The notes under the pieces were generated by a model, which saw only the letters and a program-made list of their open reading frames with translations, did not search any database and was not told the origin of the DNA. The position numbers were made by a program, and so were the translations under genes. Source: Ditylenchus dipsaci (lineage: Eukaryota; Nematoda; Chromadorea; Rhabditida; Anguinidae). Taken from it: a stretch of 64,000 bases of DNA. The stretch spans positions 176,093-240,092 of the forward strand of contig SADC01000868.1 of the NCBI GenBank assembly GCA_004194705.1, read 5' to 3'. How positions within the stretch are numbered: position 1 is the stretch's first letter; every line of letters starts with the position of its first letter. Below are positions 24,610 through 36,856 of this stretch, one piece after another.

Positions 24610-25898
24610 CGAAATGAGATTATCGAGACCTAGTAAATATCCATCTTCGTGATTACCAAATCTCCATTCAGATCTGTGATCCAATGAAATGCCTTCTGGC
24701 ACTTGTGTTGATTTTGCTGAAATGGGAGTCAATTAGTTTTACGTTTTACAAAATTTAAAAATTCCTTCTTACTCACCAAAATCAATCATCCATGCACCTA
24801 AAAACAGCTAGCTAAGAGACGAGTAAACAAATGAATTTTAATGTATTCACCTGTCCTTGTATCGTCATAAACAATTAATATACTGCTGCCAACCACCTAA
24901 ATGTTTCAATTCGTGTTTGCTGTAAAATTGATACCGCCTGGCAAACCTCGTGGTTCTGGAAAAAAGTGGACTTTTCGATGCCCTCCCTGATGGCTTTCAG
25001 TCTCTGGCAGAGTTGGACTCGAATAATTGGATGGCGCTCTCCGAAAAAGTGCAGCAAGGTTTCCAATACTTGCTCTCGTGTCCTCACTTTTTTGAAACTC
25101 TTTTGTAGTTTTCCACCAGGTAACTATTAAGGCAATAATAAACATAAGTTTGGAAGTTTAATTAATCGTGTCGACCACCAACACCACTGCTATTACCTGT
25201 GCAGCTTCAATGCGGAAGCCAAGGGAAGCAGTGGAAGACTCCCTTTCCCTGAACTGCATGTACCTTAGCTTCGTGATTGCTTTATCCGCATTTTCTTCTT
25301 GAGTGGGCTCCAGAGGGTCAATGTCTACCATTTTCTTATAGAGATCTGTTCTTTTTGTCGAATTCGACACTTCACACTCCAGGAATGTCCTGAAAATTCA
25401 CTTTAACACTGGGATAAATTTTTGGTTTTTCTGGAAAAATTCATGGGTCTGACTATACTATAAGTAACCAACCTTACACCGATTTTAATGTCCATAATAG
25501 AGCGAGCAGAAGTGTTTGGAAACTGGGACAGGAGGTCTTGGATTTCAATAAAGGCTAAACACATCTTTGCAAAACAATATTCAAATGCCCAAACAAATCT
25601 TACATTCGCATTTATGCATTATTTCCTTGAAAAATTTAGGTGTTAGTCCCCTCAGCGCTGGATCTTTCATGATCTTTGCATAAGCATTTGCTTCTGTTAG
25701 ATTGGAGCTTGGTTGTTTCTTCCACAGCGTGTGGTTGGATGCCGGCACTATAGTTCCTGTAACTCAAGGATTTTATACTATTGGCAATCTTGTAGAGCAC
25801 CAACCTGCATGCCCTGACAGCTGCACCCAGTTTTTGAGTCGCTCTTTTAACCAGCAGTCCAATGGGAGTGCTGTTATGGCCATTGTGTCAACACTTAT
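24610..25898 (-). CDS. ITPK: Inositol-1,4,5-trisphosphate 3-kinase, catalytic domain (last exon not found)
   Basis: Phosphorylates Ins(1,4,5)P3 to Ins(1,3,4,5)P4 in the cytoplasm, ending the IP3 calcium signal. Minus-strand exons: 25805-25898, 25604-25756, 25473-25554, 25197-25389, 24947-25123, 24851-24896, 24777-24797 (21 nt), 24610-24716, all phase-consistent. Motifs: [16 protein letters not shown], the inositol-kinase DxKxG signature with Arg where the family usually has Pro four before the Asp; [44 protein letters not shown]. The reading frame is clean, unlike neighbouring genes. ATG is available at 25883-25881, but the acceptor at 25898 is in phase with the exon at 27587-28226, so the protein probably starts further upstream. 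A final short exon should follow 24610; the transposon at 23806-24568 comes next. Confidence 0.9.
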
Positions 25899-27586
25899 CT
25901 AAAGCCTGCTGTTTTAGAGACACCATGAAATTGTAGCAATTTTAGGTTTGCACTAGTGCTTGTCAGCCTCATGTAAGCGCCATATAACCGCCATTTATAT
26001 TTGCGTGGATATTTTCAAGTTAGACGTTTTTAAAAGTTAGTATACTTTCGCTGTAAAGAATTCATATAAACTTTCACCTTTTTCCTGTGCTGAGATTCGC
26101 TATGATTTTTATGCAGCATTCATAGAGGCGCTTTCGTTTCATGCGAAAAATTTCACGAAAAAGCTCTTTTTATGCAGCGCGATTCAGGAAAACTTTGGAC
26201 TTGCTTCCTTGAAAGATTCAAAAAATCATTTACCTGCTCCCTATTTTTGGGATTTAGACAAATCGTTCATAATTTTTCTAAGAAATTGTAAAAAAAACTC
26301 TTTTTTTCGTGGTGTTAAAGATTTATTAAAAAAGCAATGGGGGTGTTCATAGTCGGGGTCAGCTTTTAGGGTCCACTTTTTCTTAAATTCAAAAGATTCT
26401 TAAATTAAATTAAAATTTTTAAATTCTGGATATTTATTTATTTTGATATTCAACTTTTTGAGCTCTACACGAAAATATAGGCAGTTTTTCCGAGTGATTT
26501 ATTAAAATTCGACGCAGAAAAATCGGAGGATAAAAATAGTTGAGGGGTCAACTGGGGCCAACTTGGGGTCAACATTTTTCAAAATTTTGTAGAAATAACA
26601 TTTCAAATTTCTGTAAAAGCCATCTTGTAGACATCAAAAAGTTGATGGGGGTCAAAAATATCATATTTGGCACTTTTATTTCAAAAAATTGATATTTTAG
26701 TAATTTTAATAAAAGTTGACCCTTAAAAAGTTGAGGGTCAACTCGACTATGATCACAGCCAATATGAAAATTGACGTAGATATCTAGTATCCGAAAATCG
26801 GAAGTTGGCCGTAACGGGGGACGGCTCGGCAAATTATTTTAAGCTCCGGAATTGTTTTATTATTGAAATGTTTCCTTTAACTTATTTTTTACCGATAAAT
26901 GAAGATAGATCAAGTAGAGATTAGTAGAAATTGATTGAAAAGCGCAGGGAGAAAGTGAGGAGAAGAAGTGGAGAGCAACAAATATTTCGGGGTTATTATC
27001 CATACAAAGATGCAAACCAGAGGATGCTATTGTTTTGGGTTACAAAACCATGTGATCAAATTATTCAGCAATACATGTTCGTAGACCCTCTCAATTTTAC
27101 TAAAAGCAGTAACAAATAAAAAGGTGTGGGGAGAAGGAGTACACCCTCGCTCTGATCTTTTTAGAATATTTTTTTGGTTAATCCCACGGGCAGAAGAATG
27201 AAAAAGAGACACATAATCCTCTGCAGTATTTAATTTTCATTCCAAAAAATGTGGTTTAGAATCAAAAGTTTGCAAGTTACAAGTTTTTGATCTACGACGA
27301 CAACAAAAATAGTCGTCAGGGAAACACAGAAAGTTAGTTCTCCAGAAGTTTTGGGCGAAAAGGTATGGCAATTGTTGAATGTAAAAATATGCTTTTGATT
27401 ACTTTTTCTTATTTTTTTGCAATATACTGAATTTCGTCTGCTAATTATCTTCAGACTTTTCAATTTTTCGGTAAAAGAGCATTAAATCTTTGAAATTCAA
27501 GCTTCAACTCAAATTTTTCCACGGACCTAACCAAAAAAGTAATTACACGAGATGCGACATTTTTTCCGTGTCCCTGGAAAACTTAC
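25899..27586. other. Probable IP3-kinase intron; MITE-filled
   Basis: 26346-26755 is an in-facing pair of GGGTCAACTTTT-type repeats (listed separately). 26760-27586 shows no exon or repeat I can support. Confidence 0.4.
26346..26755. repeat. Inverted-repeat MITE, TCATAGTCGxGxTxxxC ends
   Basis: The left side TCATAGTCGGGGTCAGCTTT is inverted at GGGTCAACTCGACTATGATC (about 26735-26755). AAGTTGACCC/GGGTCAACTT words are repeated in both arms. No protein. Confidence 0.6.
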
Positions 27587-28226
27587 TTGAATCAAAGAAT
27601 TTCTAAACAAATGCCCAAAGCTGCTACTATCGTGTTGCTGTAGAGTAGCAAGTAAAGCCATAGCTGTGGTTGGGGAGATCACTCCACCTTCTCCTCCACA
27701 AAAATTGGAGGAGCAATTGGAGTTTTGTTGGTAAAGAGGGGTATGTGAAGAAGAGCCAGCCTGCGCTGTCTCCAGACTACACTTGGGTGTCTGTGCCAGT
27801 CTCTGAGCCCATAATGGTATTTTGTTCTCAGTCAAGTCTTTTAGAGGCATTTCATTATGGCATTGCTTGTTGAGTGAGCATTGTGGCCAGTCACCTTCGC
27901 CCTGCCACCTGCAGCAGCAACAACAGGGACACAACAGGCGAGCACATCTGCTCACTTTGCCCTTGAACTGGTCCAACCAGCCTGTAGTGTTGCTGCCCAC
28001 TTCTTTCAAGCCTGATTTGTTGTCGAATAGATTAGAGTAGATTTGGTAATGATTAGTGGAGGATTGCCTGCAAGTTGTGGTTGGAAGGACCAGATCCAGG
28101 GAGGACTTGTAGTCCAAAGTGGGGTAGACTGCGGAGCCGAGAATATTGGATGTAATTGAGGCCCTTGGTTGCAAGGGAAATGGTTTTGGGAGAACTGATC
28201 GCGGATTTAATTGGTCTTGGGATGCA
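27587..28226 (-). CDS. Large exon, probably N-terminal region of IP3 3-kinase
   Basis: Open minus-strand exon of 640 nt bounded by an acceptor (ACATTTAG at 28227) and a strong donor (CAA|GTAAGT at 27587). It encodes a Ser/Thr/Gln-rich, low-conservation stretch with a run of Cys (RLLCPCCCCCRWQ), and it begins after a stop-rich intron. It ends in phase 0, the phase of the acceptor at 25898, and the next gene segment on the strand is the IP3 kinase. Variable N-terminal extensions are normal for that family, so joining them is reasonable inference. No domain is recognised in the exon itself. Confidence 0.55.
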
Positions 28227-29292
28227 CTAAATGTTTGTAGAGATTATTTTTCTGCAATGGAACATAACAATGGGAAAAGTGATGTAGTCAGCAAGAAAGA
28301 AGAGTGAACATGCAGTTTTTCAAAGAAGTTAACAACAAGTTTTTTACATTGTAATAGTGCTCAAGAGTTTGCTGAGAAAATGATGTTATCGCATAACAGA
28401 ATATCTCCATGTGTTAAGCGTCAATTAACCTATAAATGTTGAAATCTCGTATTTTCAACCAAAATAAGGGTATCGAGATAACAAAACTCTTGAAAATTCA
28501 AAAAATATTTTAAAAATTCGAATTGACAGAGAATCATGAGAATAGAATTGATAACCGATTGTGACATTTTTTTAGATTCTGTTATCTTTTCTTATTGTTT
28601 TAATTTCAGCATCGGGTTAATAGAACCCAAATAGTACCCTCTTAAATCGGTTTAATCTGTGCTATCAAGGCAAAAAGGCCAAAAAATTGAGAATTGTGTA
28701 TCTGGATGTTTTTTTAGTGTTTTAATAGTTAAAACCACCAAATATAGCACCAGGATACCTTTATGCACCTTTAGGCGAATGTATTATTTAATACTTTAGC
28801 TGAATGAACTGAAATATGATTACACAAAAGAGTGTGTGAAAACTAAAAGATATTTTAAAATCTACAACTGAACAATTCCCAGAATACAGAACAAGCAAGG
28901 GTTGCTTAATTAAACAGTCATAAAAGCTAGAAAAATACAGAAGATGGCTATTTACATATGCAATCAAAGCACACTAAAAGCACCTTCATTTAAAACATAT
29001 TAAAACTATTACGACCACTGTCAATATAGTGAAGTAGAAGGGAGAAAAGGAATCAATGCAGAAAACCCTTCTTATCTTATTCCCTCCTTTACCCTTCAAA
29101 TTAACATGAGTTATCACCACGCAAACGCTTCCCCAGTCACCAATCAACAAGCAAATCATTCCAAAAACAGCATGTTTCCTTATTTTACAATCATCAATTA
29201 AACTATGGTATAAACAACTATGGTCTCTATGTATAAAAGCATTCATACTAACTCTTTTTTACAGTAAATAATCCCGAATTTACTGTTCAAGG
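28227..29292. other. No gene seen
   Basis: AT-rich, no paired repeats or exons supported. Confidence 0.4.
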
Positions 29293-29507
29293 CAGGGTTC
29301 GACAAATGGGCCCTAAAGGGACATTTCAGAGCACATCGTATGTTGGAAAAAATATGTGCCCTGAAAAGGGCACATTGTGACCCAAAAAAGGCACATAAAT
29401 TTTGCGCAAAAATATGTGCCCTAAAAAGGGCACATTGTGCCTTTTTGAGGGCACATATTTTTGTCAGCTGTGAAAATAATGAAAAAGGGCACATTTGTCG
29501 AACCCTG
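29293..29507. mobile_element. 215-bp hAT-type MITE with exact 8-bp target duplication
   Basis: Ends CAGGGTTCGACAAATGGGCC and GGCACATTTGTCGAACCCTG; target duplication GTTCAAGG at 29285-29292 and 29508-29515. Arms are repeats of GTGCCCTxAAAAGGGCACAT. The ends match those of the larger hAT element at 39766-43360, which is its likely parent type. Confidence 0.93.
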
Positions 29508-31359
29508 GTTCAAGGCCAAAAAGCGCCCGTAAATAAACATTCTAATTGTTAAAAAAAAAGCGAAAAAAGTATAAAATATTTGGAATGGCTCATAAATAGA
29601 GAGAAAAAAAAGAAGAGAGAAAAAAAAGAAAATATGCATTTAGACAGTCGGAAGCTTTTAGTCGCCAGCCGCAAAATATCAAAAACATATTTTATCATTT
29701 TTATTTGCTCTGACGACAATAGATATATTTTGAAGGGGAACAGTAGCCGATTGCAAATGCATAAATTGCTCTTTGAAGATTTTGCACACAGTTAATATTT
29801 ATTATTATCATTAGATGCTAGCTGGGATTATCAATGGGCGAATGTAGGGGCTGGCAGTGTGATATGTATTGATCACCCACACAAACAGGTTCCACCTTCT
29901 CTCAGAGCTCACACATATTGCATACAAATAATTTTTGGTTTAAAAAGGTATAATCCAATATTAAATTTTCAGCTGCACTTCAAAAAATAAAATTTTGAAG
30001 ATTTCAGGCAAATCTGTTCTTCAATAAATGGGATCACTGTAAGTGCAAAACCAGGAGAATACGCTTGTGAAATTTCACCAAAACAGTACAAAAAACAACA
30101 ATTGATAAAAAAAACAAGGTTCACATTGATTCATCTTCTTAGCAAAGGCTGCAAATTCAAGAAAAGAGCTTGTCTTGCACTTTTTTCAATTTTTTGCTTT
30201 ATTTTCTGGTTTTTGAAGGGTATGTACTTTCCAAAATATAACACAAATCACAGTGCAAAACAACAAATTGTATTCTATGGCATGCAAAAGCTCTAATTTT
30301 TTTTCTGAAAACACATCCGTCATTTAGTGTTAAAAAGTTGGTTAAGATCTTTATATTAATCGAAAAAATTCTGTTGTTGTAAACTATATAAAAAAATTGT
30401 AAGAAAACTGAGAGGTTGGCTGCGCCGAACAAAAAAGGCAAAGACCAGCTCAAAAATGCGGTGTTTTAACACTCCCTATGCTCCACTAATCTCCCTATTC
30501 AAATTCTGTAATAGCACAAAAACCAGAAATTCAGAGTTATCAGCAAAATGTGAAAGAAGAGAGTTTTCTTTGCGAAAACTAATACTTTAAATGATTGCAG
30601 ATTGTCAAGTAAAGTCAAGTAAAAATTTTTTTCAAATGCAATTGGACTAAAACTCACGTTTATCTTAAATTTTCGAGCCCTGTAAAAAGTGACTGTTCAG
30701 TTTTAAAAACCTTTTTAAATGAAAATAAATGATTGTACTGAAAAAAAGTTTTTATAGAGCTGAAAAACTTAACGAGAGTTCCGGTCTATTTTAAACCCGA
30801 CATTGGGCCTTACTAGAATACTAGCTTTACTGGCGCCTCTGGCGCCTTTTTAAAACTTATATTTTAAGAGAAAAGAACGACAATACATATATCTAAGGCC
30901 GATAATGGCGTTATTTTCTCGTTGACTACGTACAAACAAAATGTTTAAAACTTGTGGACATCTCAATGTTTGTTACCGAAATACAATCTCATCACAACGT
31001 TAGTAACAAACAACAAATAAATAATAACAAACAAAAATGGATATTTTTCGTAAAATATCACAATTCTGTTATTTTGGCGCACTGTATGTAGCTTAACTGG
31101 CGCCTCTGGCGCCTGTCTTAATTTTAAACTTTTCAGAACTTATTGGGGTTAATCGACCCTTTTATTTTTCCTTGACCTTTTTTGATTTTTGACATTAGAG
31201 TTACCGTTTCTATTTCCCTATTCATGATTTTGGTAAAAGTTTTATTGCAACAAAATAACGGTAACAAATAACGGTAACGGAGCAACAAATGTATTGTACT
31301 ACTGATTATTTTCGTTTCGGACATCAGACAGACCCATCTTGCGTTTCTTCAAAAGGCGC
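29508..31359. other. Non-coding; short direct repeats
   Basis: Mostly AT-rich. TACTGGCGCCTCTGGCGCC-like blocks at 30829-30850 and 31096-31114 are direct repeats about 266 bp apart. No exon recognised. Confidence 0.4.
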
Positions 31360-32200
31360 TCAAGAAGCAATCCGTGTCGCTCTGTGGTTTATGTATTCAT
31401 ACATCTGTTCTAACGAAAACTTCTGAATTTTTTTTTGATTATTTCGAACATGGAAAAAAGGCTAACCTCGCATTTTCGAAGATACCTTAAGCCGTATTGG
31501 AACAAGTCCTTCACTCGCGAAAAGTCTAAAATAAAAATTATATATGCGATCATCAAAATAAAAAATTAACTTACGGGTGTTGCAAGTATCTCCTAGGTTT
31601 CGCTTTAGCTCAAAGGGGTCCTGGATATTCACATTTTTGCCCATGTTACGTCGATGGCCTTGATTGGAATTTTTGTTCTTATCTGTATGACTTCTTCCTG
31701 ATTACGATTCTTCGTTTTGTGAAAGTAGTCGTAGTAGCATTGGAAGAAGTGGACAAACTTAAAGCAAGTCTGATTAAAACCGTATAAAATATGTAGAAAA
31801 ACTCACGATTTCCCCAGCGTGTCCTGCCTTCACCCCGTGGCGAGTCTGCACCACGAAAGCGATGTTGCATTCACCAATATATGAGGGAGTCAAATCAGCA
31901 TCTTCTTGCGAAAACGGTAAAAAGCCACATTTCTGAGCTGAAGCGACCGCCATGATGATGTACGAATAAGCCGAAAGAGATCCCTTGGATGCATGGAGTG
32001 CTGAACGCAACGTGGAGATCCTCGGCCAAACTTGCAGTCCTTCAAAAACGTGTGAAACTGAGCCTTATTTTCTGGATTAATCTAAACCAAATACTTTAAA
32101 AAAAATCTACAAAAATAGGGTAAACTTACGTCAGGGCAACCTTTGATTGATATGTCAAGATCACTTGTGATTGATGAGAACCGTTTGAAAAGATCCGTAC
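31360..32200 (-). CDS. Terminal uridylyltransferase-like nucleotidyltransferase (TUT/PUP family), 5' end missing
   Basis: Adds 3' uridines to RNA. Minus-strand exons: 32130-32200 (catalytic SDLDISIKG), 31807-32081 (KGSLSAYSYIIMAV, the central-domain helix seen in TUTases), 31575-31769 (CFKFVHFFQCYYDYF, then NIQDPFELKRNLGD, the family PAP-associated motif), 31467-31525 (FSRVKDLFQYGLRYLRK) and 31360-31422 (KFSLEQMYEYINHRATRIAS, TGA 31362-31360). Introns are about 45-50 nt. Frameshifts at 32044-32048 and 31670-31674 are each cured by one base in a homopolymer. The Gly-Ser that normally precedes the catalytic Asp pair is not clear in frame. Upstream sequence is minisatellite and inverted repeat, so the N-terminus may be lost: this could be a decaying copy. 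Confidence 0.75.
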
Positions 32201-32269
32201 CTGAATTTTGAATGAATAATATATTTCGATAATATTTCGTCTTACAGTTCCAACCAATTGGCGAAAGAA

Positions 32270-32585
32270 CCCTTGAAGGCACTGTATGTAGACCACTTGA
32301 AGCGCACTGTTGTGGACGACCACTTGGAGGCGCAGTGTTTGACGACCACTTGTAGGCATAGATTAGACGACCACTTGGAGCACTGGAAGGAACTTTGAGC
32401 ACTGGGAACCTTGAACCTGTATATGAACCACGGCAAAATAGAGAACGACCTTTGAAAATAAGACGACCTTGAGACACTTGATGTAGACCCAAAAGCACTG
32501 ATGTAGACGACCACTTTGAGCACTGCATAAGACGACCACTGAAGGCACTGTATGTGACGACCAAGAGGCATGCTTGACGATCCAC
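32270..32585. repeat. Degenerate minisatellite, GACGACCACTTGGAGCACTG unit
   Basis: About ten imperfect copies, unit 25-40 bp. Overlapping ORFs in several frames here are its translations. It separates the TUTase catalytic exon from anything upstream. Confidence 0.7.
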
Positions 32586-32959
32586 CAACAAATAAATAAT
32601 TGAGACACTTGCACAAAGTACAAATATGCAAAAATTAATAGACCATTTCAAACAATGAAAAATAAGCGACCAATGATATGACAATGAATTAGACACCAAG
32701 TATTACGGCTTGTCTCGGAGGAATTCAAATATAGCCAAAAATAGGCTAAAACCCTCCGATTATGAAGTTTGTTGGTCGACCACAGAACGACAACTCGCTA
32801 AGGCAAGTTTAGGCTCATTCGATAGCTTATGAGTTGTAGATGTGCCCTTTCTCAGGGTGGGAGACGACACCTTCAAAATTTGGGTAAAAAGCCAAAATAG
32901 GCCGAAAAATATTTGGGAATTCAAAATACGTACACACTCACAAGGACATCCACGACTGT

Positions 32960-33590
32960 AAACTTCGACACGCAAATTCTGATAACGCATCTTGTAGAGC
33001 AATAGTCGATTTACTATATAAAATTTTATCCAAACAAAATCGAAAATTGGAGGCCTGAGAAAGTAAAATGACCAAAATTGCCTTGGTCCCCCTGTTGTTT
33101 GCAAAAAAAGTTAATTTTTAAGAATAAATTTTCGTATATATATATCACATTCTTTTTAGATATGATAACACGTGTCTGTTCGAGAAGTTAAAAATAGGCC
33201 ACAGGAAATTCCGCACACTCCCACAGTTTTGCCTTCAAATTATCCAGTCTGTTCAAAATGTGCTTGTTCAAGCAATGTTTTATCAGATTGCTTATTGTGA
33301 GAAGTTCTTATGCTTTGATCACATTATGTTAAATGTTCACAGCTGCTAAATGCATGTATTGACAGCCGAATTCAATAAAAAAAGCAATATACAAAAGCAT
33401 AACGAAAATTTATTCTTAAAAAATTAACTTTTTCAAAAAACAACAGGGGGACCAAGGCAATTTTGGTCATTTTTTAAACTTTCTCAGGCCTCCAATTTTC
33501 GATTTTTCACGGGGGAAAAATATTAAAATTTTATAGTAAATCGACTAGGCTCTAAAGATGGCGAAAAAAGAATTTGCGTGGAATTTACAT
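32960..33590. repeat. Inverted-repeat element containing the CAACAGGGGGACCAAGGCAA motif
   Basis: Arms 32960-33135 and 33400-33590 are inverted (shared words ATAGTAAATCGACT, GGCCTCCAATTTTCG, CCAAAATTGCCTTGGTCCCC). The MRYQNLRVEVY-like ORF piece near 32940-33005 falls in one arm and is therefore not called an exon. Confidence 0.75.
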
Positions 33591-34556
33591 TCGTACACCC
33601 TCAGTCCAAATACTATATAAAGATGAACGGTATTTGAACCATCTTAACTTGCTATATGCTAGTTTTCGTAGCAGGCTTTGAGTGAATTAAAAAAAATACT
33701 TATGATAACACAAAAATCAGAACGGCGAAAAGTTCAAAAACAGGAAAATTAAGCCAAACCCACCTATGCCAGGGTATCGATCTGTCCTTTTTGTCCTCAA
33801 AAGATTTGCCTTTTTTCGAAATCTAAATATTTTTTTTATTTTTGAAATTTTAGTCAAACTCCCTTTTTATGTCAATAAGCAAATGCCAACAAGCGCTGGA
33901 TAAAATGACTTTTTTCTTCAAAAGTAGTCAAAATGTTCTTTTTTACCCAAATGTCCTTTTTTGGAGATCGATACCCTGCGATATATACAACAGCATTAAT
34001 CTCAGAAAATAGAATAAAAAAAGCTTGAAACCAGCAAACATATCTATTCATTCTACACGACAAACACAATAATAATTCTTTGAAATCTTCTCTTTTACAA
34101 TCCAACAAAAAATAGTTTGACTATCTCTTTGCTACTAGAAAAAGAACCCTTTCATACAACATTCTGTGATGACTGCCCAGCCAAACAACCCAATTCGGCG
34201 AAAGTAGTTGTGCATAAAATTTTTATTGTACAAAATTTGCTAAAAAAATAGTCTATTTTTTTATTTTTTAGCTTTCTTATTTTCAAAACTCACACACGAT
34301 ATTTCAAGTGAAGAGTATGTCAGAGATCAGAAGAATTCACCCTACATATTTTTAATGCGAATTTTCTCTTGATATTATTTAGACTAAATTGACTTGAACA
34401 ATAACTAGAAGTTTTAAATTCCGAAAAGATAGTTTTTCGCAAACTGAAAATAATGGAAGATTTTTATTTCTCCTAATTTACCTGCAGATTTTATAAAAAC
34501 CTTCCATTATTTTCCGTTTGCGAAAAACTATCTTTCGGAATCGACTGAATTGTTAG
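33591..34556. other. Spacer; small GGTATCGATC-ended MITE at 33775-33978
   Basis: CAGGGTATCGATCTGTCC at 33775 and GGAGATCGATACCCTG at 33963-33978 are inverted ends; no target duplication found. An inverted pair at 34420-34450/34505-34545 (GAAAGATAGTTTTTCGCAAA) forms another hairpin. No gene. Confidence 0.5.
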
Positions 34557-34557
34557 C

Positions 34558-35384
34558 CTACCCCACGGTTTGCATGAGCTCGCAACATCGTGAGCTCATC
34601 CTCATGAGGACCGATTCTCACGTGAGCTCACCTCACGTGAGGAGACGTTTTTGAAATCCTCACGCAACCTCACGTTGCATGAGATCACGTCGTCCTCATC
34701 CTCATGAGGTTGAGGACAGCTCTTGTCCTCATGAAATTCTCATGAGAATCCCTTGAGCTCATGAAAATTTTTGACCTCATGAGGATTTCATGATCTCATG
34801 AGAATTTTAATATGCTCGCGAAAGTGCTTGTTCTAAAAATTCTTTGTCTTAAAGGAAAACTTGAACTTGAGGCTAAAAGTTTTAGGAGTCCTAAATACAC
34901 CTTCCAGTTTCTATCTTTTTTCAGGGTACGTGTCAATTTTCCGCCGGCCAATTTTCCGCCTACCCGTTTTCCATTCATCAGATCCTGATCCGTCCTGATT
35001 TAGGCTAAATCAGGACGGATCTATCCGGCCCGGGTTGCATTCGGAGGATGAATTTACCAGATGTATTTATCAAGGATGAAGTTAGAGCAGCGCCGATTGC
35101 TGCCGATCCTTGCAGCAATTAAGACTAATGCATAGACGAAAGCTGATGTGAAAAAGAATTGAATTAGGGCAGCGTAAAATTGTTCGATGGAAAATTGACC
35201 GGCGAAAAATTGTCTGCGGTGAACTGTTGATGACTAACGGTATACCTCATGAAGACGTGAGCTCACGTGAGCTCACCTCACGTGAGGAGAGCTTTTTGAA
35301 ATTCTCACGCAACCTCATATTTCATGAGCTCACGTCGTCCTCATCCTCACGCCCGAAAATTTGTCCTCACGCAAACCGTGGCCT
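34558..35384. repeat. Repeat element with CACGTGAGCTC-rich arms
   Basis: Outer ends CCACGGTTTGC and GCAAACCGTGG are inverted. Inside, blocks of CTCACGTGAGCTCACCTCAC recur at 34618 and 35260 and the self-complementary word GAGCTC is frequent. The middle (34980-35030) is a separate palindrome (ATCCTGATCCGTCCTGATTT and inverse). No coding potential. Confidence 0.65.
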
Positions 35385-36080
35385 ACCTTATCAAAGCTAA
35401 ATTTATTGTCAAATAGTAATACGAAATAATCATATAAAAATTTGAAAAATATGTGATCATGTAGTAGCTTAAAAAGTAGTAGATGCAGTACTTTGTAACA
35501 ATAATTTTTGATAAGCAGCCAGCATGTTAAAAACTAGAAAATAGGTCTGCTCTTCTTCCATGTTCATGCGCAATGAATCAATAGCACAACAGCCACATTG
35601 TACGAGCTGGATGGCAAGAAAAAGGAAAGTAAACAAAAGGCATCTTTTTTTACGTATTCACATGGTCTTAACGACTATCTATTAGATGATTCAGATCAGG
35701 CCAGCAGACATTATTTCCTCGTTTTCCGTAAATCAATTTATTTTTATCTTGCTCTTTTTGCGTTCAAAGATTAAAAGCAAAGCAATTAGGCAAATATTGA
35801 GTGTGTGCGATAGGGGTAAAAATAAATATTGCTGATCGTATAAGCCAATGAAGTTTGAGGTTTAAAGTTTGTTAGATCATCTTTATAAGACACCACTATA
35901 TTATTTAGTGGGTAAAATAATTTTTGCTTAATTTTAATGACCCTTATGCAAGCATGCATTCGCAAGAACATAGAGAATCAGTCTACAAGATATAACACGA
36001 ATTTCTAGCCAGCTATAGATTGTGACAATTCAAATTTCGACAAATCTCGTTGAGACAAACACTTACAAATAATTTTCATA
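35385..36080. other. No gene seen
   Basis: AT-rich, no supported feature. Confidence 0.4.
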
Positions 36081-36089
36081 GTTCATATT

Positions 36090-36847
36090 GGGTAAAACGG
36101 AATTTTGCAGCTAATTCTCGTAATTTTGCAGCTAATTTCGTTGGGTAAAACGGAATTTTGCAGCTAATTCTCGTAATTTTGCAGCTAATTTCGTTGGGTA
36201 AAACGGAATTTTGCAGCTAATTCTCGTAATTTTGCAGCTAATTTTTTTGCAGCTAATTCTCGTAATTTTGCAGCTAATTCTCGTAATTTTGCAGCTAATT
36301 CTCGTAATTTTGCAGCAAATTCTTGTAATCTTGCAGCAAATATGAGTGAATTTTGCGGGAATTCGAATTTCCTAGTCAAATGATGACTTGGATCGCTCAG
36401 CATCCCAGCCGGAGTGGTCAGAAGCCCCTGAAAGTTGGTTTTTTGGGGTTTACTAAAGGGGGGGGGTAAACTTTTTGCGAAAATTCGATTGGCGGATCAG
36501 AATTCCGGTCCGACCGGCTTAATCGCTCAGAATTTCAGGTTTATGACGGTTTTGAGTGGTTCAGGGAGGAATTCTGAGCGATCCAAGTCATTTTTTGACT
36601 AGGAAATTCGAATTCCCGCAAAATTCACTAATATTTGCTGCAAGATTACAAGAATTTGCTGCAAAATTACGAGAATTAGCTGCAAAATTACGAGAATTAG
36701 CTGCAAAATTACGAGAATTAGCTGCAAAATTACGAGAATTAGCTGCAAAATTACGAGAATTAGCTGCAAAATTACGAGAATTAGCTGCAAAATTACGAGA
36801 ATTAGCTGCAAAATTACGAGAATTAGCTGCAAAATTCCGTTTTACCC
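36090..36847. mobile_element. Foldback element, 9-bp target duplication, arms of a 21-bp repeat (Mutator-like)
   Basis: Ends GGGTAAAACGGAATTTTGC and its reverse complement; identical 9-mers GTTCATATT at 36081-36089 and 36848-36856. Each arm is a head-to-tail array of TTTTGCAGCTAATTCTCGTA (21-bp period; about nine clean copies in the right arm), reversed between arms. A 9-bp duplication and GGG-type ends fit Mutator-like elements. Because 21 is a multiple of 3, the right arm reads as an LRELAAK heptad ORF, which is a by-product. Confidence 0.9.
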
Positions 36848-36856
36848 GTTCATATT

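Noticed and set aside
32082..32699. 205-codon minus-strand ORF across the minisatellite
   Set aside because: Several frames are open over the same repeat; it overlaps the better supported TUTase exon in only a short part.
32925..33005. Upstream TUTase exon (MRYQNLRVEVY region)
   Set aside because: It lies in one arm of an inverted repeat whose other arm at 33530-33590 carries the same words, so it is repeat-derived.
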